Source: UBA5266 sp002411545
GTDB taxonomy: Bacteria > Bacteroidota > Bacteroidia > Bacteroidales > WCHB1-69
Reading direction: 5' to 3'
DNA length: 16,694 bases
Assembly (NCBI GenBank): GCA_028693085.1
Contig: JAQUWC010000042.1
Location: 1-16,694 of the forward strand
The number at the start of each line of letters is the position of its first letter. The first letter of the stretch is position 1. The notes under the pieces are model-generated. The model saw nothing but the letters and a program-made list of their open reading frames with translations. It searched no databases and had not been told where the DNA came from. The translations under genes were made by a program, and so were the position numbers. Positions 1 through 7,423 of this stretch are shown here, piece after piece.

Positions 1-13
1 GCGGAGAGGAACC

Positions 14-39
14 AATTACGAATTAAAAATTACGAATTA
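14..39. repeat. Short direct repeat, two 12-bp copies
   Basis: The 12-mer AATTACGAATTA occurs at 14-25 and again at 28-39, separated by two A residues. It sits in the AT-rich spacer to the left of the acyltransferase gene and is not part of any convincing reading frame. It may be simple-sequence intergenic filler; no function can be assigned. Confidence 0.6.
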
Positions 40-48
40 CGAGGGATG

Positions 49-75
49 TCGCAAGATGCGAGACGGTTTTTTTTT
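49..75 (+). terminator. Possible intrinsic terminator of an upstream gene
   Basis: A 4-bp stem, TCGC at 49-52 pairing with GCGA at 58-61, closes a five-base loop and is followed after five bases by nine T residues (67-75). The T tract is convincing but the stem is short, so this is a weak call. It would end transcription entering from the left edge. Confidence 0.3.
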
Positions 76-201
76 GTTCCAAAACAGGGAGGTAAATAAT
101 TAGGTATGAACTTTTCGTGAATCGATGGGTGTAATTTGTTGTTGTTTTCCGTATGAGGTAAAAAATATGCGAAGTGTCTCTTTATTTTATCGGAAATTAT
201 G

Positions 202-209
202 TACATTTG
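202..209 (+). promoter_or_regulatory. Candidate -7 element for plsC-yidD
   Basis: TACATTTG followed by C matches the Bacteroidota -7 consensus TAnnTTTG exactly. It ends 38 bases before the chosen acyltransferase start at 248. No clear -33 TTTG is visible upstream. The element lies inside an in-frame upstream extension of the gene, which argues against translation starting at 125. Confidence 0.6.
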
Positions 210-247
210 CATTTATTTTAATAAATAAAAAAACAATAAGGAAATCA

Positions 248-799
248 ATGAGTTTAAAGGTTAGATTTTTTAAATTTCTTTTAAAAAAAACGGGATTTAC
301 AATAGATTATAATGTCCCGGAGGAAGCAAGGAAAAGTGTAATGGCATTTGCTCCTCATACGAGCTTATGGGATTTTGTAGTAGGAAAAATGGTTTTTGTT
401 GCGATGGGAGTTCAAATTAAGTTTCTTATAAAAAAAGAATATTTCTTTCCTCCCTTAGGGTATTTTTTGCGAAAATGGGGTGGAATTCCCGTTGATAGCA
501 AACGCATCCGAAGTTTACCCATTGATGTTGGAAATCTTATCAAGTCCTCAGAGAAAATGACAGTCTTAATTGCACCTGAAGGTACGAGGAAATTAGTCAA
601 AACATGGAAACGAGGTTTTTATTTTATTGCCGAATATGCCAATGTTCCTATTTTTTTGTCTTACCTGGATTGGAAAACGAAAAGAGGAGGTATAGGACCA
701 TCCATTTATCCAAGTGGAGATTATGAAAAAGATTTGGAAAAGATATACACCTTTTATAGAGGCATGCAAGGGAAACACCCCGAAAAATTCAATTTATAA
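248..799 (+). CDS. Lysophospholipid acyltransferase family protein (PlsC-like)
   Basis: Likely transfers an acyl chain to a lysophospholipid such as 1-acyl-glycerol-3-phosphate, or to a related membrane lipid, at the cytoplasmic membrane. The 183-residue protein has the catalytic H-x4-D motif (H37 to D42, within APHTSLWD), a GGIPVD segment at 78-83, and the EGTR substrate-binding motif at 111-114. These are landmarks of the PlsC/LPLAT fold. It is shorter than E. coli PlsC (about 245 residues), as in the compact single-domain members. The ATG at 248 is chosen because the frame's upstream extension to 125 runs through the candidate promoter at 202-209 and has no family similarity. yidD follows 6 bp downstream and is probably cotranscribed. 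The acyl acceptor cannot be told from sequence; a lipid other than phosphatidic acid is possible. Confidence 0.88.
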   Translation: MSLKVRFFKFLLKKTGFTIDYNVPEEARKSVMAFAPHTSLWDFVVGKMVFVAMGVQIKFLIKKEYFFPPLGYFLRKWGGIPVDSKRIRSLPIDVGNLIKSSEKMTVLIAPEGTRKLVKTWKRGFYFIAEYANVPIFLSYLDWKTKRGGIGPSIYPSGDYEKDLEKIYTFYRGMQGKHPEKFNL

Positions 800-805
800 T
801 TATTG

Positions 806-1057
806 ATGAAATATTTATATGTACTATATGAAGGGATTAAGAAGATTTTAGCTTTTGTATTTATTTTATTAATTAAGGCCTATCAATACCTAATCTCACC
901 CTTAACCCCTGCCAGTTGTCGATTTACGCCGACCTGTTCTACGTATGGGGTGCAAGCTATCAAAAAACATGGTCCTTTCAAAGGAGGGTGGCTCACCTTA
1001 AAACGCATCCTTTCATGTCATCCTTGGGGGAAAAGTGGATACGATCCCGTCCCTTAA
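806..1057 (+). CDS. yidD: Membrane protein insertion efficiency factor YidD
   Basis: YidD is a small inner-face membrane-associated protein that helps the Sec/YidC route insert membrane proteins. The 83-residue product has a hydrophobic N-terminal helix (about 11-30) and then the nearly invariant family signature: SCRFTPTCS at 37-45, HGPFKGGWL at 55-63 and KRILSCHPW at 66-74, with cysteines at 38, 44 and 71. Length matches the family (about 70-100). The ATG at 806 is preferred over the in-frame TTG one codon upstream. It begins 6 bp after the acyltransferase stop. In many bacteria yidD lies with rnpA and yidC near the replication origin; here it does not, since no such gene is nearby. Identification is firm from the motif alone. 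Confidence 0.96.
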   Translation: MKYLYVLYEGIKKILAFVFILLIKAYQYLISPLTPASCRFTPTCSTYGVQAIKKHGPFKGGWLTLKRILSCHPWGKSGYDPVP

Positions 1058-1233
1058 TGATTTATTTCTATATATATTCATAAAAAAATATTCGATTTTA
1101 TTTCAAAAAATGAAAGAAAATGAATGGCTGTGAAGCATTCTTAGAAATGTTTATTTTATAAGAATCAAATATACAATGAATTATATAATAATATTTTTTT
1201 TTAAGGAATTACGATATGTAAATAATTTTTTTT
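1058..1233. other. AT-rich intergenic spacer between yidD and tRNA-Gln
   Basis: No plausible gene is visible. A 7-bp inverted repeat (ATTCTTA at 1137-1143 with TAAGAAT at 1159-1165, 15-base loop) could be a weak terminator for the plsC-yidD unit, but it has no GC-rich stem and no clean T tract. The rest is poly-A/T-rich sequence leading into the tRNA promoter. Confidence 0.5.
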
Positions 1234-1241
1234 TACTTTTG
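1234..1241 (+). promoter_or_regulatory. Candidate -7 element for tRNA-Gln (and possibly rimP-nusA-infB)
   Basis: TACTTTTG followed by C matches TAnnTTTG exactly and ends 15 bases before the tRNA 5' end, a suitable distance for a short 5' leader. A run of T residues lies just upstream. No clear -33 motif is seen. No comparable element lies between the tRNA and rimP, so this may also drive the downstream genes by readthrough. Confidence 0.6.
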
Positions 1242-1256
1242 CATTGCTTTTGAATA

Positions 1257-1327
1257 TGACCAATGGTGTAATGGTAGCACTGCAGTTTTTGGTACTGCCT
1301 GTCTAGGTTCGAATCCTGGTTGGTCAA
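1257..1327 (+). tRNA. tRNA-Gln (anticodon UUG)
   Basis: A full cloverleaf can be folded. The acceptor stem is TGACCAA (1257-1263) with TTGGTCA (1320-1326). The D stem is GTG/CAC. The anticodon stem is GCAGT (1282-1286) with ACTGC (1294-1298), closing a 7-base loop whose anticodon TTG is at 1289-1291. The T arm is CTAGG-TTCGAAT-CCTGG, with one G-U pair. The anticodon reads CAA, so this is tRNA-Gln. The discriminator is A1327, and the CCA end is not encoded (ACA follows the acceptor stem), so CCA must be added by the nucleotidyltransferase. Its position just before rimP resembles the metY-rimP arrangement of E. coli. Confidence 0.96.
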
Positions 1328-1363
1328 CAAAGTTTAGAGTAAACGTTTTTAGAGATATATAAG

Positions 1364-1393
1364 AAGGAGAAACCAAAAGTTTACTCCTTTTTT
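1364..1393 (+). terminator. Terminator-like hairpin between tRNA-Gln and rimP
   Basis: AAGGAGAAAC (1364-1373) pairs with GTTT-CTCCTT (1379-1389) around a CAAAA loop, with one bulged A at 1383, and runs into a T tract (1388-1393). This resembles an intrinsic terminator and could define the 3' end of the tRNA transcript. A second segment, GAGTAAAC at 1337-1344, is perfectly complementary to GTTTACTC at 1379-1386 and competes for the same 3' arm. rimP starts only 14 bases after the T tract. Confidence 0.6.
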
Positions 1394-1407
1394 AATACTA
1401 TGTACCT

Positions 1408-1854
1408 ATGAAAATGATAAGTAAGGATGCGGTAACACAATGGGTCTTGGAAGCCATTCAAGATACGGATTTGTTTATTACCGAAGTGAAGGTAAAAAAG
1501 GGAAATGTCATTTATGTGTTCTTAGATGGCGATCACGGAGTAAGTGTGGATGCTTGCAGTAAAGTGAGTCGTTATGTTGAAAATAAATTAGATAGAACAA
1601 AAGATGATTTTGAACTCAATGTGTCCTCTTTTGGATTAGGTCGACCTTTATTGATGTTTCGACAATATCGAAATGCAGAAGGAAAGATGCTTGCTGTTAA
1701 AATGAAAGACCAAAGCAAAATAAAAGGTGTTTTACTAAAAGCAGAAGAAGATAACATACAAATAGAAACCATAGGCACTAAAAAGAATCCTTCCATAATT
1801 CATCGTATTTCGATGGATGAAATTGAAGAAGCCAAAATTGAAGTTGTTTTTTAA
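1408..1854 (+). CDS. rimP: Ribosome maturation factor RimP
   Basis: RimP assists 30S subunit maturation in the cytoplasm. The 148-residue protein has the usual two-part layout: an N-terminal alpha/beta domain (about 1-83) with VFLDGDHGVSVDACSKVSR at about 37-55 and SSFGLGRPL at 73-81, then an Sm-like beta-barrel domain (about 84-148) with a KGVLL segment. The length fits the family. The conserved SSPGL motif reads SSFGL here, with Phe75 replacing the usual Pro. An ATG at 1414 is an alternative start six bases in; neither has a Shine-Dalgarno sequence. It heads the rimP-nusA-infB set, with nusA 29 bp downstream. No promoter fits between the hairpin ending at 1393 and the start, so expression may depend on readthrough from the tRNA promoter. 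Confidence 0.93.
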   Translation: MKMISKDAVTQWVLEAIQDTDLFITEVKVKKGNVIYVFLDGDHGVSVDACSKVSRYVENKLDRTKDDFELNVSSFGLGRPLLMFRQYRNAEGKMLAVKMKDQSKIKGVLLKAEEDNIQIETIGTKKNPSIIHRISMDEIEEAKIEVVF

Positions 1855-1883
1855 TGATAATTAATAATAGATATTTTTAAGAA

Positions 1884-3125
1884 ATGAAAGAAGAAAACAG
1901 TCTAATAGAATCCTTTTCCGAATTCAAAGAATCGAAAAGCATTGACAGAGAAACATTAATGTTTATCATGGAAGATGTTTGCAAACATATGCTTTTGAAG
2001 AAATACGGAGCCGAAGCCAATATTAGTGTTATTGTGAATCCGGATAAAGGTGATATAGAATTTCAACGATATTTTGAAATTGTAGAGGATGGCAATCTTA
2101 GCAATCCGGTAACACAAATAGAATTATCCGAAGCTATTAAAATTGAACCTGATTTTGAAGTAGGGGAGGAAGTCTGCGAAAAAATAAGATTAGAAGATTT
2201 TGGAAGAAGAGAAATACTCTCCCTCAGACAAAATTTAGCTACAAAAATCATGGAATATGAAGGGGATCTTATTTATCAAAAATACAAAAGTCGTATAGGC
2301 GAAATAGTAAGTGGTACCGTACATCAAGTATTTAAAAAAGAAATTTTATTGCTTGATGAAGAAGGCATTGAATTGTTTTTACCGAAAACCGAACAAATTC
2401 CGGGCGATTTTTATAAAAAAGGCGACCCTATACGTGCCGTTGTCATAAAAGTAGAACCTAGAGTGAATTCTTCTTTTATTGTAGCTTCACGTACATCACC
2501 CGTCTTTTTAGAACGTTTGATGGAAGAAGAAATACCCGAAATATACGATGGCTTAATTATGATTAAAAACATTGTACGAGTTCCGGGCGAAAGAGCTAAA
2601 ATTGCTGTTGAAACCTACGATGACCGTATCGACCCGGTGGGTGCTTGTGTTGGGATGAAAGGGGTACGTATACATGGTATAGTGAGAGAATTGAGAAATG
2701 AAAATATCGATGTAATTAATTATACAACCAACACAGCCCTATACATTTCGAGAGCACTTAGTCCAGCGAAAATTACCGGTATCGAAATCAATGAAGAGAA
2801 TAAAAGTGTGAGCGTTTTTATGAAACCCGACCAAATTTCTTTAGCTATTGGTAAAGGTGGCAGCAATATTAAATTAGCCAGCAAACTAACCGGCTATGAA
2901 ATCGATATTTTCCGTAACGACGCTATTGATGAAGAAGATGTGGAATTACAAGAATTCTCTGACGAAATCGAACAATGGATACTCGATACATTTAAAAATA
3001 TCGGTTGCTATACAGCTAAAAATGTACTCGATATAAGTAGAGAAGAACTCATTGAACGTACCGATTTGGAAGAAGAAACCGTTGATGAAGTGTTACGCAT
3101 TATCAAGGCAGAGTTCGAACAATAA
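1884..3125 (+). CDS. nusA: Transcription elongation/termination factor NusA
   Basis: NusA binds RNA polymerase and nascent RNA and modulates pausing, termination and antitermination. In the 413 residues I see an N-terminal polymerase-binding domain (about 1-130), an S1 domain (about 136-203, starting RIGEIVSGTV), two KH domains (about 205-345) with the loops GMKG at 257-260 and IGKGGSN at 322-328, and a C-terminal helix-hairpin-helix module (about 360-411). E. coli NusA is 495 residues and has two acidic repeats at the C terminus; only one such module fits here, as is common outside Proteobacteria. It lies between rimP and infB in the conserved order, with 44 bp to infB. The ATG at 1884 gives the expected N terminus. 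Confidence 0.97.
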   Translation: MKEENSLIESFSEFKESKSIDRETLMFIMEDVCKHMLLKKYGAEANISVIVNPDKGDIEFQRYFEIVEDGNLSNPVTQIELSEAIKIEPDFEVGEEVCEKIRLEDFGRREILSLRQNLATKIMEYEGDLIYQKYKSRIGEIVSGTVHQVFKKEILLLDEEGIELFLPKTEQIPGDFYKKGDPIRAVVIKVEPRVNSSFIVASRTSPVFLERLMEEEIPEIYDGLIMIKNIVRVPGERAKIAVETYDDRIDPVGACVGMKGVRIHGIVRELRNENIDVINYTTNTALYISRALSPAKITGIEINEENKSVSVFMKPDQISLAIGKGGSNIKLASKLTGYEIDIFRNDAIDEEDVELQEFSDEIEQWILDTFKNIGCYTAKNVLDISREELIERTDLEEETVDEVLRIIKAEFEQ

Positions 3126-3169
3126 AACTGTATTTTTAGAAAACGTATTTAATCATCTTAATTATATAT

Positions 3170-6100
3170 ATGTCAGAAGAAAAGAAAATAATACCAAGAT
3201 TAGGAAAAGCGGCAAAAGAATTTAATGTAGCAACTTCAACTATTGTTGAATTCTTATCGAAAAAGGGTATTGTAGTTGAAAACAACGATAATACTAAATT
3301 GACAGCCGAATGGTATTCCTTGATAGATCAAGAATATAAATCGGAAAAGAATGTAAAAGAAGTGTCGAAAAAATTGGAAATTGGTAGCGGCTTTAAAACT
3401 ATTTCTCCTTCTGACAATGAAAAAGATGAAGATAATTCTACACAAGAATCCGATAAAAAGGAAATTTTCATTAATCAACCCACTCAAATTGAAAAACCTT
3501 CGACAGAGCCTATTAAACTAAAAGCAGAGGAAGAAGTGAAAGTAGATATTACGGTTAATGTTCCCAAACAAGGGGTAAAAGTGGTTGGTAAAATCGATTT
3601 GGAAGATAAATCGAAAGTGAAAAAGAAACCTAAACCGGAAGAAAAACCTGTTTCAACGGAAGTTCTTCTTGTCGAAGATAAAGAAGAGATCACAGATCAG
3701 CCTGATAAAATTGAAACCCTACCTCAGGACATAATAGAAGTTAAGGTAAAGCCTCCTAAAGAAGAAAAAGAAGAAGCCGTTGTCGTTGAAAGCAGTAAAA
3801 CAACCGAAGAAATTCCCATAGAGGATGAACCTTCTCCATCACAAAAAATGGAAATTCTTGAACCTGAAAAAGAGATAAAACAAGAACTACCCGAAATAGA
3901 GGATGCTATCGCAAAAAAAGAACCACAAAAGATAGAAACAGAAATTCCGATTATAAAAAATAACCTTAATATTATAGGAAAAATCAATCTTGATGATATA
4001 AACACCCGAACAAAACCCAAGAAAAAGTCAAGAGAAGAAATCATTAGGGAAAAGAACGAAAAAAGAGAGAAAGAGTTGGAATCCCGCAAAAAACAAAATG
4101 AGATACAGAAACAAAAAAAATCGGAACAACAAAAAGAACACAAAAAGGAAGATACATCTCACGATCCAGAAGCTAAAGACAGTAATATTATTAAAACCAG
4201 TAAAAAAGAATGGATTAAAAATACGGCTACTGATGAGGATGGTGTAAAAAGCAAAAAGAAGAGAAAACGTATACGTACCTTTACTTCAGAAAACGAACCT
4301 CCTCAATCAGATGATGGTATTAAAGGATTCACTAAAAAACGTAAAGATAGAATCGATAAAGCATCATTCAAAAAAGAAATTTCAGAAGAGGAAATTGAAA
4401 AACAAGTAAAGAAAACTTTAGCGCGATTAGGTCCTACAGGGAAAACAAAATCATCTAAATATCGCAAGGAAAAAAGAGAGCATCTTCAACATGAAATGTT
4501 TGAAGCTCAAGAACGATCCGAAAAAGAAAAGAATGTGTTGAAAGTTACCGAGTTCATTACTGCCAATGAATTGGCAAATATGATGAATATTCCGGTTACA
4601 CAAATTATTTCAACGTGTATGAGCATTGGATTAGCTGTCGCTATCAATCAACGTTTAGGGGCTGAAACCATATCGTTGCTGGCAGATGAATTTGGATTTC
4701 AAGTACAATTTGTAGGATTAGATGAAGATGAAGAAGAAATAGAGGAAGTTAATCCGGAAGATTTGGTAGAACGTTCTCCTATCGTTACGGTTATGGGACA
4801 CGTTGACCACGGTAAGACATCCTTATTGGATTATATTCGAAAAACCAATGTCATAGCCGGTGAATCAGGAGGTATTACTCAGCATATAGGAGCCTATGAA
4901 GTTACTTTAGTCAATGATAAACGTATCACTTTTTTAGATACACCCGGTCACGAAGCTTTTACGGCTATGCGCGCACGCGGTGCCAAAGTAACGGATTTGG
5001 TAATTGTGGTCATTGCAGCCGATGATAATATTATGCCTCAGACTATCGAAGCTATTAATCATGCGCAAGCAGCCGGTGTGCCTATCATATTTGCTATTAA
5101 TAAAATTGATAAACCAAATGCTGACCCTGAGAAAATACGTGCGGCTTTAGCAAATATGAATCTGTTGGTGGAAGAATGGGGTGGTAAGATTCAAAGTCAG
5201 GATATTTCAGCGAAAAAAGGTATCAATGTGGATGTGTTACTTGAAAAAGTATTGATAGAAGCCGAAATGCTCGATTTAAAAGCTTCTCCTAAAATGTTGG
5301 CAAGCGGTACCGTCGTTGAATCATCCCTTGATAAAGGAAGAGGATATGTAGCTAAAATTCTCGTCCAAAACGGCACTTTGCATACCGGTGATATTATCGT
5401 AGCAGGGGTGGCTTATGGGAAGGTCAGAGCTATGTATAATGAAAGAAATCAAATTGTAAAAGAAGCCGGTCCCTCTGTTCCGGTACTTATTTTAGGTTTA
5501 AACAGTGCGCCTCAAGCCGGTGATACCTTCAAAGTATATAAAGAAGAAAGAGAAGCCAAACAAATAGTGAATAAGCGTATACAACTGGTTAGAGAACAAG
5601 GTCTCCGTACGCAAAAACATATTACCTTAGACGAAATTGGCCGACGTATTGCTATCGGCGACTTTAAAGAATTGAATATTATTGTTAAAGGTGACGTGGA
5701 CGGTTCTGTAGAAGCGTTGGCCGACTCCTTATTGAAATTAACAACTTCGGAAGTACAAGTCAATATTATCCATAAGTGTGTGGGACAGGTTATCGAATCG
5801 GATGTGTTATTGGCATCTGCTTCCAATGCTATTATCATTGCATTCCAAGTGCGTCCTTCTGCAGGAGCTAAGAGAATAGCTGAACAAGAACAAGTCGATA
5901 TTCGTACCTATTCAATAATCTATGACGCAATTAACGAGCTAAAAGATGCCATCGAAGGTATGCGTGCTCCTGAAATCAAAGAAAATATCGTATGCAATAT
6001 CGAAGTAAGAGAAACTTTCCATATATCAAAAGTAGGTACCATTGCCGGTTGTTATGTATTAGACGGTAAAGTTCAACGTAATACACAAATCCGTGTTATT

Positions 6101-6271
6101 CGTGATGGGATTGTTATTTATACCGGAAAGTTAGGTTCCCTCAAACGTTTCAAAGATGATGTGAAAGAAGTATCGTCCGGTTATGAATGCGGTTTGAACA
6201 TTGATGGCTTCAACGATATTAAAGTAGGCGATATCATCGAAGGCTTTGAACAAGTGCAGGTGAAACGATAA
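3170..6271 (+). CDS. infB: Translation initiation factor IF-2
   Basis: IF-2 is the GTPase that delivers initiator tRNA and promotes subunit joining. The protein has 1033 residues. An IF2-N module lies at about 8-55, followed by a very long Lys/Glu-rich, probably disordered and coiled region (about 56-455). A second IF2-N module lies at about 458-515. The G domain carries GHVDHGKT at 543-550, DTPGH at 590-594, NKID at 644-647 and SAKKG at 680-684. Beta-barrel and C-terminal fMet-tRNA-binding domains extend to the end. The linker has two related segments, VVGKIDLED at 138-146 and IIGKINLDD at 268-276, each followed by a basic KPKK-type stretch. It is longer than E. coli IF-2 (890) because of the linker. 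The stop lies 2 bp from the end of the convergent meaB gene. Confidence 0.98.
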   Translation: MSEEKKIIPRLGKAAKEFNVATSTIVEFLSKKGIVVENNDNTKLTAEWYSLIDQEYKSEKNVKEVSKKLEIGSGFKTISPSDNEKDEDNSTQESDKKEIFINQPTQIEKPSTEPIKLKAEEEVKVDITVNVPKQGVKVVGKIDLEDKSKVKKKPKPEEKPVSTEVLLVEDKEEITDQPDKIETLPQDIIEVKVKPPKEEKEEAVVVESSKTTEEIPIEDEPSPSQKMEILEPEKEIKQELPEIEDAIAKKEPQKIETEIPIIKNNLNIIGKINLDDINTRTKPKKKSREEIIREKNEKREKELESRKKQNEIQKQKKSEQQKEHKKEDTSHDPEAKDSNIIKTSKKEWIKNTATDEDGVKSKKKRKRIRTFTSENEPPQSDDGIKGFTKKRKDRIDKASFKKEISEEEIEKQVKKTLARLGPTGKTKSSKYRKEKREHLQHEMFEAQERSEKEKNVLKVTEFITANELANMMNIPVTQIISTCMSIGLAVAINQRLGAETISLLADEFGFQVQFVGLDEDEEEIEEVNPEDLVERSPIVTVMGHVDHGKTSLLDYIRKTNVIAGESGGITQHIGAYEVTLVNDKRITFLDTPGHEAFTAMRARGAKVTDLVIVVIAADDNIMPQTIEAINHAQAAGVPIIFAINKIDKPNADPEKIRAALANMNLLVEEWGGKIQSQDISAKKGINVDVLLEKVLIEAEMLDLKASPKMLASGTVVESSLDKGRGYVAKILVQNGTLHTGDIIVAGVAYGKVRAMYNERNQIVKEAGPSVPVLILGLNSAPQAGDTFKVYKEEREAKQIVNKRIQLVREQGLRTQKHITLDEIGRRIAIGDFKELNIIVKGDVDGSVEALADSLLKLTTSEVQVNIIHKCVGQVIESDVLLASASNAIIIAFQVRPSAGAKRIAEQEQVDIRTYSIIYDAINELKDAIEGMRAPEIKENIVCNIEVRETFHISKVGTIAGCYVLDGKVQRNTQIRVIRDGIVIYTGKLGSLKRFKDDVKEVSSGYECGLNIDGFNDIKVGDIIEGFEQVQVKR

Positions 6272-6292
6272 AGCTATTTTTGAAGCTTATCG
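6266..6292. terminator. Imperfect hairpin spanning both convergent stop codons
   Basis: CGATAAAGCT (6266-6275) pairs with AGCTTATCG (6284-6292) with one bulged A at 6270, closing the loop ATTTTTGA. The hairpin covers the infB TAA and the meaB stop codon. It might serve as a compact bidirectional terminator, but the only T run lies in the loop, so efficiency is doubtful. Confidence 0.4.
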
Positions 6293-7374
6293 CAGGTATT
6301 TTTAATATAAAGATCAAGCAGCTTTTTGCCTGCCGCATAGGCACTGATTTTATTATCTAATAGTAATTTCTCTATATGAGGTAATTGTGCTTTGACGCCT
6401 TCGTCGGAATAGAATAGAGTAAATAACTCTTCTTCCAGAAAATGATAAAAGCGTTTCTCTGATTGCTTCAACCGATTTTGAACAAAATAGCCATTGGCTT
6501 TGGCATGAGCTACGTATTCATTGATTACATTCCAAATTTCATCAATGTTTTGGTTGTGAAGTGCGGATGAGGTTAATACGCATGGACGCCATTGAGAGGG
6601 AGATAAGGGGAAAAGTTTGAGGGCATTGCTTAGTTGTACTTTGGTTAATTCGGCTTTTTTTAAATTATCCCCATCGGCTTTGTTTACTACGATAGTATCG
6701 GCCATTTCCATGATGCCGCGTTTGATTCCCTGAAGTTCATCGCCTGCTCCCGAAATCATCAGTAGAAGAAAAAAATCAACCATGGAATGTACAGCGGTTT
6801 CCGATTGACCTACGCCTACCGTTTCGACGATAATGGTATCAAAGCCGGCAGCTTCGCATAAGATGATGGTTTCTCTTGTCTTACGTGCCACACCTCCCAA
6901 TGATCCGGCAGAGGGAGAAGGACGTATAAAGGCATTTTTGTCAAGCGACAATTCATCCATGCGTGTTTTATCGCCTAATATACTTCCTTTGGAACGTTCG
7001 CTGCTTGGATCGATGGTTAAAACGGCTAACTTGTGATTCAAGGATGTGATATGTTTGCCGAAAACATCAATAAACGTGCTTTTACCTGCTCCGGGGACGC
7101 CGGTAATGCCTATGCGTACTGAATTACTTGCATAGGGTATACATGCTTCTATAATTTCTTGTCCTAATTCATGATGTTCACGTAGATTGCTTTCTATTAA
7201 AGTGATAGCTTGACTTAACACAATGATATTCTGCGATAGTATGCCATCTATATAGGCTTGTTTGCTCAGTAATGTCGGACGTTTAATCTTTTTTTTATTA
7301 AGATATGGATTGATACGAGAGGGTTGTTCTATGCCTTCTTGTACATGCAATGCCGAGCTCTTAGGTGTATCCAT
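6274..7374 (-). CDS. meaB: Methylmalonyl-CoA mutase-associated GTPase MeaB (ArgK family)
   Basis: MeaB is a G3E/SIMIBI-class GTPase that loads and protects B12-dependent acyl-CoA mutases in the cytoplasm. The 366-residue protein has the P loop TGVPGAGKST at 91-100, a conserved DPSSERSKGSILGDKTRM block at 122-139, the VETVGVGQSE switch region at 183-192 and the base-specificity motif NKADG at 231-235. A C-terminal helical dimerisation arm follows. Length suits the family (about 330-370). I take the ATG at 7374 because the in-frame TTG at 7395 overlaps the candidate -7 element. No mutase gene is in the window, so the partner must be elsewhere. Old databases call this family ArgK, an arginine-transport kinase, a name that should not be used to infer function. 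It converges on infB. Confidence 0.93.
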   Translation of the reverse strand: MDTPKSSALHVQEGIEQPSRINPYLNKKKIKRPTLLSKQAYIDGILSQNIIVLSQAITLIESNLREHHELGQEIIEACIPYASNSVRIGITGVPGAGKSTFIDVFGKHITSLNHKLAVLTIDPSSERSKGSILGDKTRMDELSLDKNAFIRPSPSAGSLGGVARKTRETIILCEAAGFDTIIVETVGVGQSETAVHSMVDFFLLLMISGAGDELQGIKRGIMEMADTIVVNKADGDNLKKAELTKVQLSNALKLFPLSPSQWRPCVLTSSALHNQNIDEIWNVINEYVAHAKANGYFVQNRLKQSEKRFYHFLEEELFTLFYSDEGVKAQLPHIEKLLLDNKISAYAAGKKLLDLYIKNTCDKLQK

Positions 7375-7392
7375 GTATATGTTTTTTTTTTG

Positions 7393-7400
7393 CAAAAGTA
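7393..7400 (-). promoter_or_regulatory. Candidate -7 element for meaB
   Basis: On the minus strand the sequence reads TACTTTTG followed by C, an exact TAnnTTTG match, ending 18 bases before the meaB ATG. No -33 TTTG is evident; a GCTTAAG hairpin sequence (7424-7440) occupies that zone instead. Confidence 0.6.
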
Positions 7401-7423
7401 TATAAAAATTATTAGCTACTACG

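Noticed and set aside
14..39. Insertion-sequence end or attachment site from the AATTACGAATTA repeat
   Set aside because: The repeat is short, AT-rich and direct, with no transposase or integrase nearby; low-complexity spacer is the simpler reading.
125..247. In-frame N-terminal extension of the acyltransferase from an ATG at 125
   Set aside because: It spans the -7 element at 202-209, is cysteine-rich without family similarity, and the ATG at 248 gives a normal N terminus.
1337..1393. T-box riboswitch next to tRNA-Gln
   Set aside because: No T-box sequence, specifier loop or aminoacyl-tRNA-related target gene is visible; the structure is only a pair of competing simple stems.
3724..4143. 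139-codon open frame on the minus strand, rich in Ser and Phe
   Set aside because: It is the reverse complement of the Lys/Glu-rich InfB linker, whose purine-rich codons suppress stops on the other strand; its composition is that of a shadow frame.
5512..5838. 108-codon open frame opposite the InfB C-terminal domains
   Set aside because: It lies wholly antisense to strongly conserved infB sequence and has no recognisable motif.
7374..7395. TTG start for MeaB adding seven residues
   Set aside because: The TTG overlaps the candidate -7 element at 7393-7400, so it would lie upstream of the transcript start.
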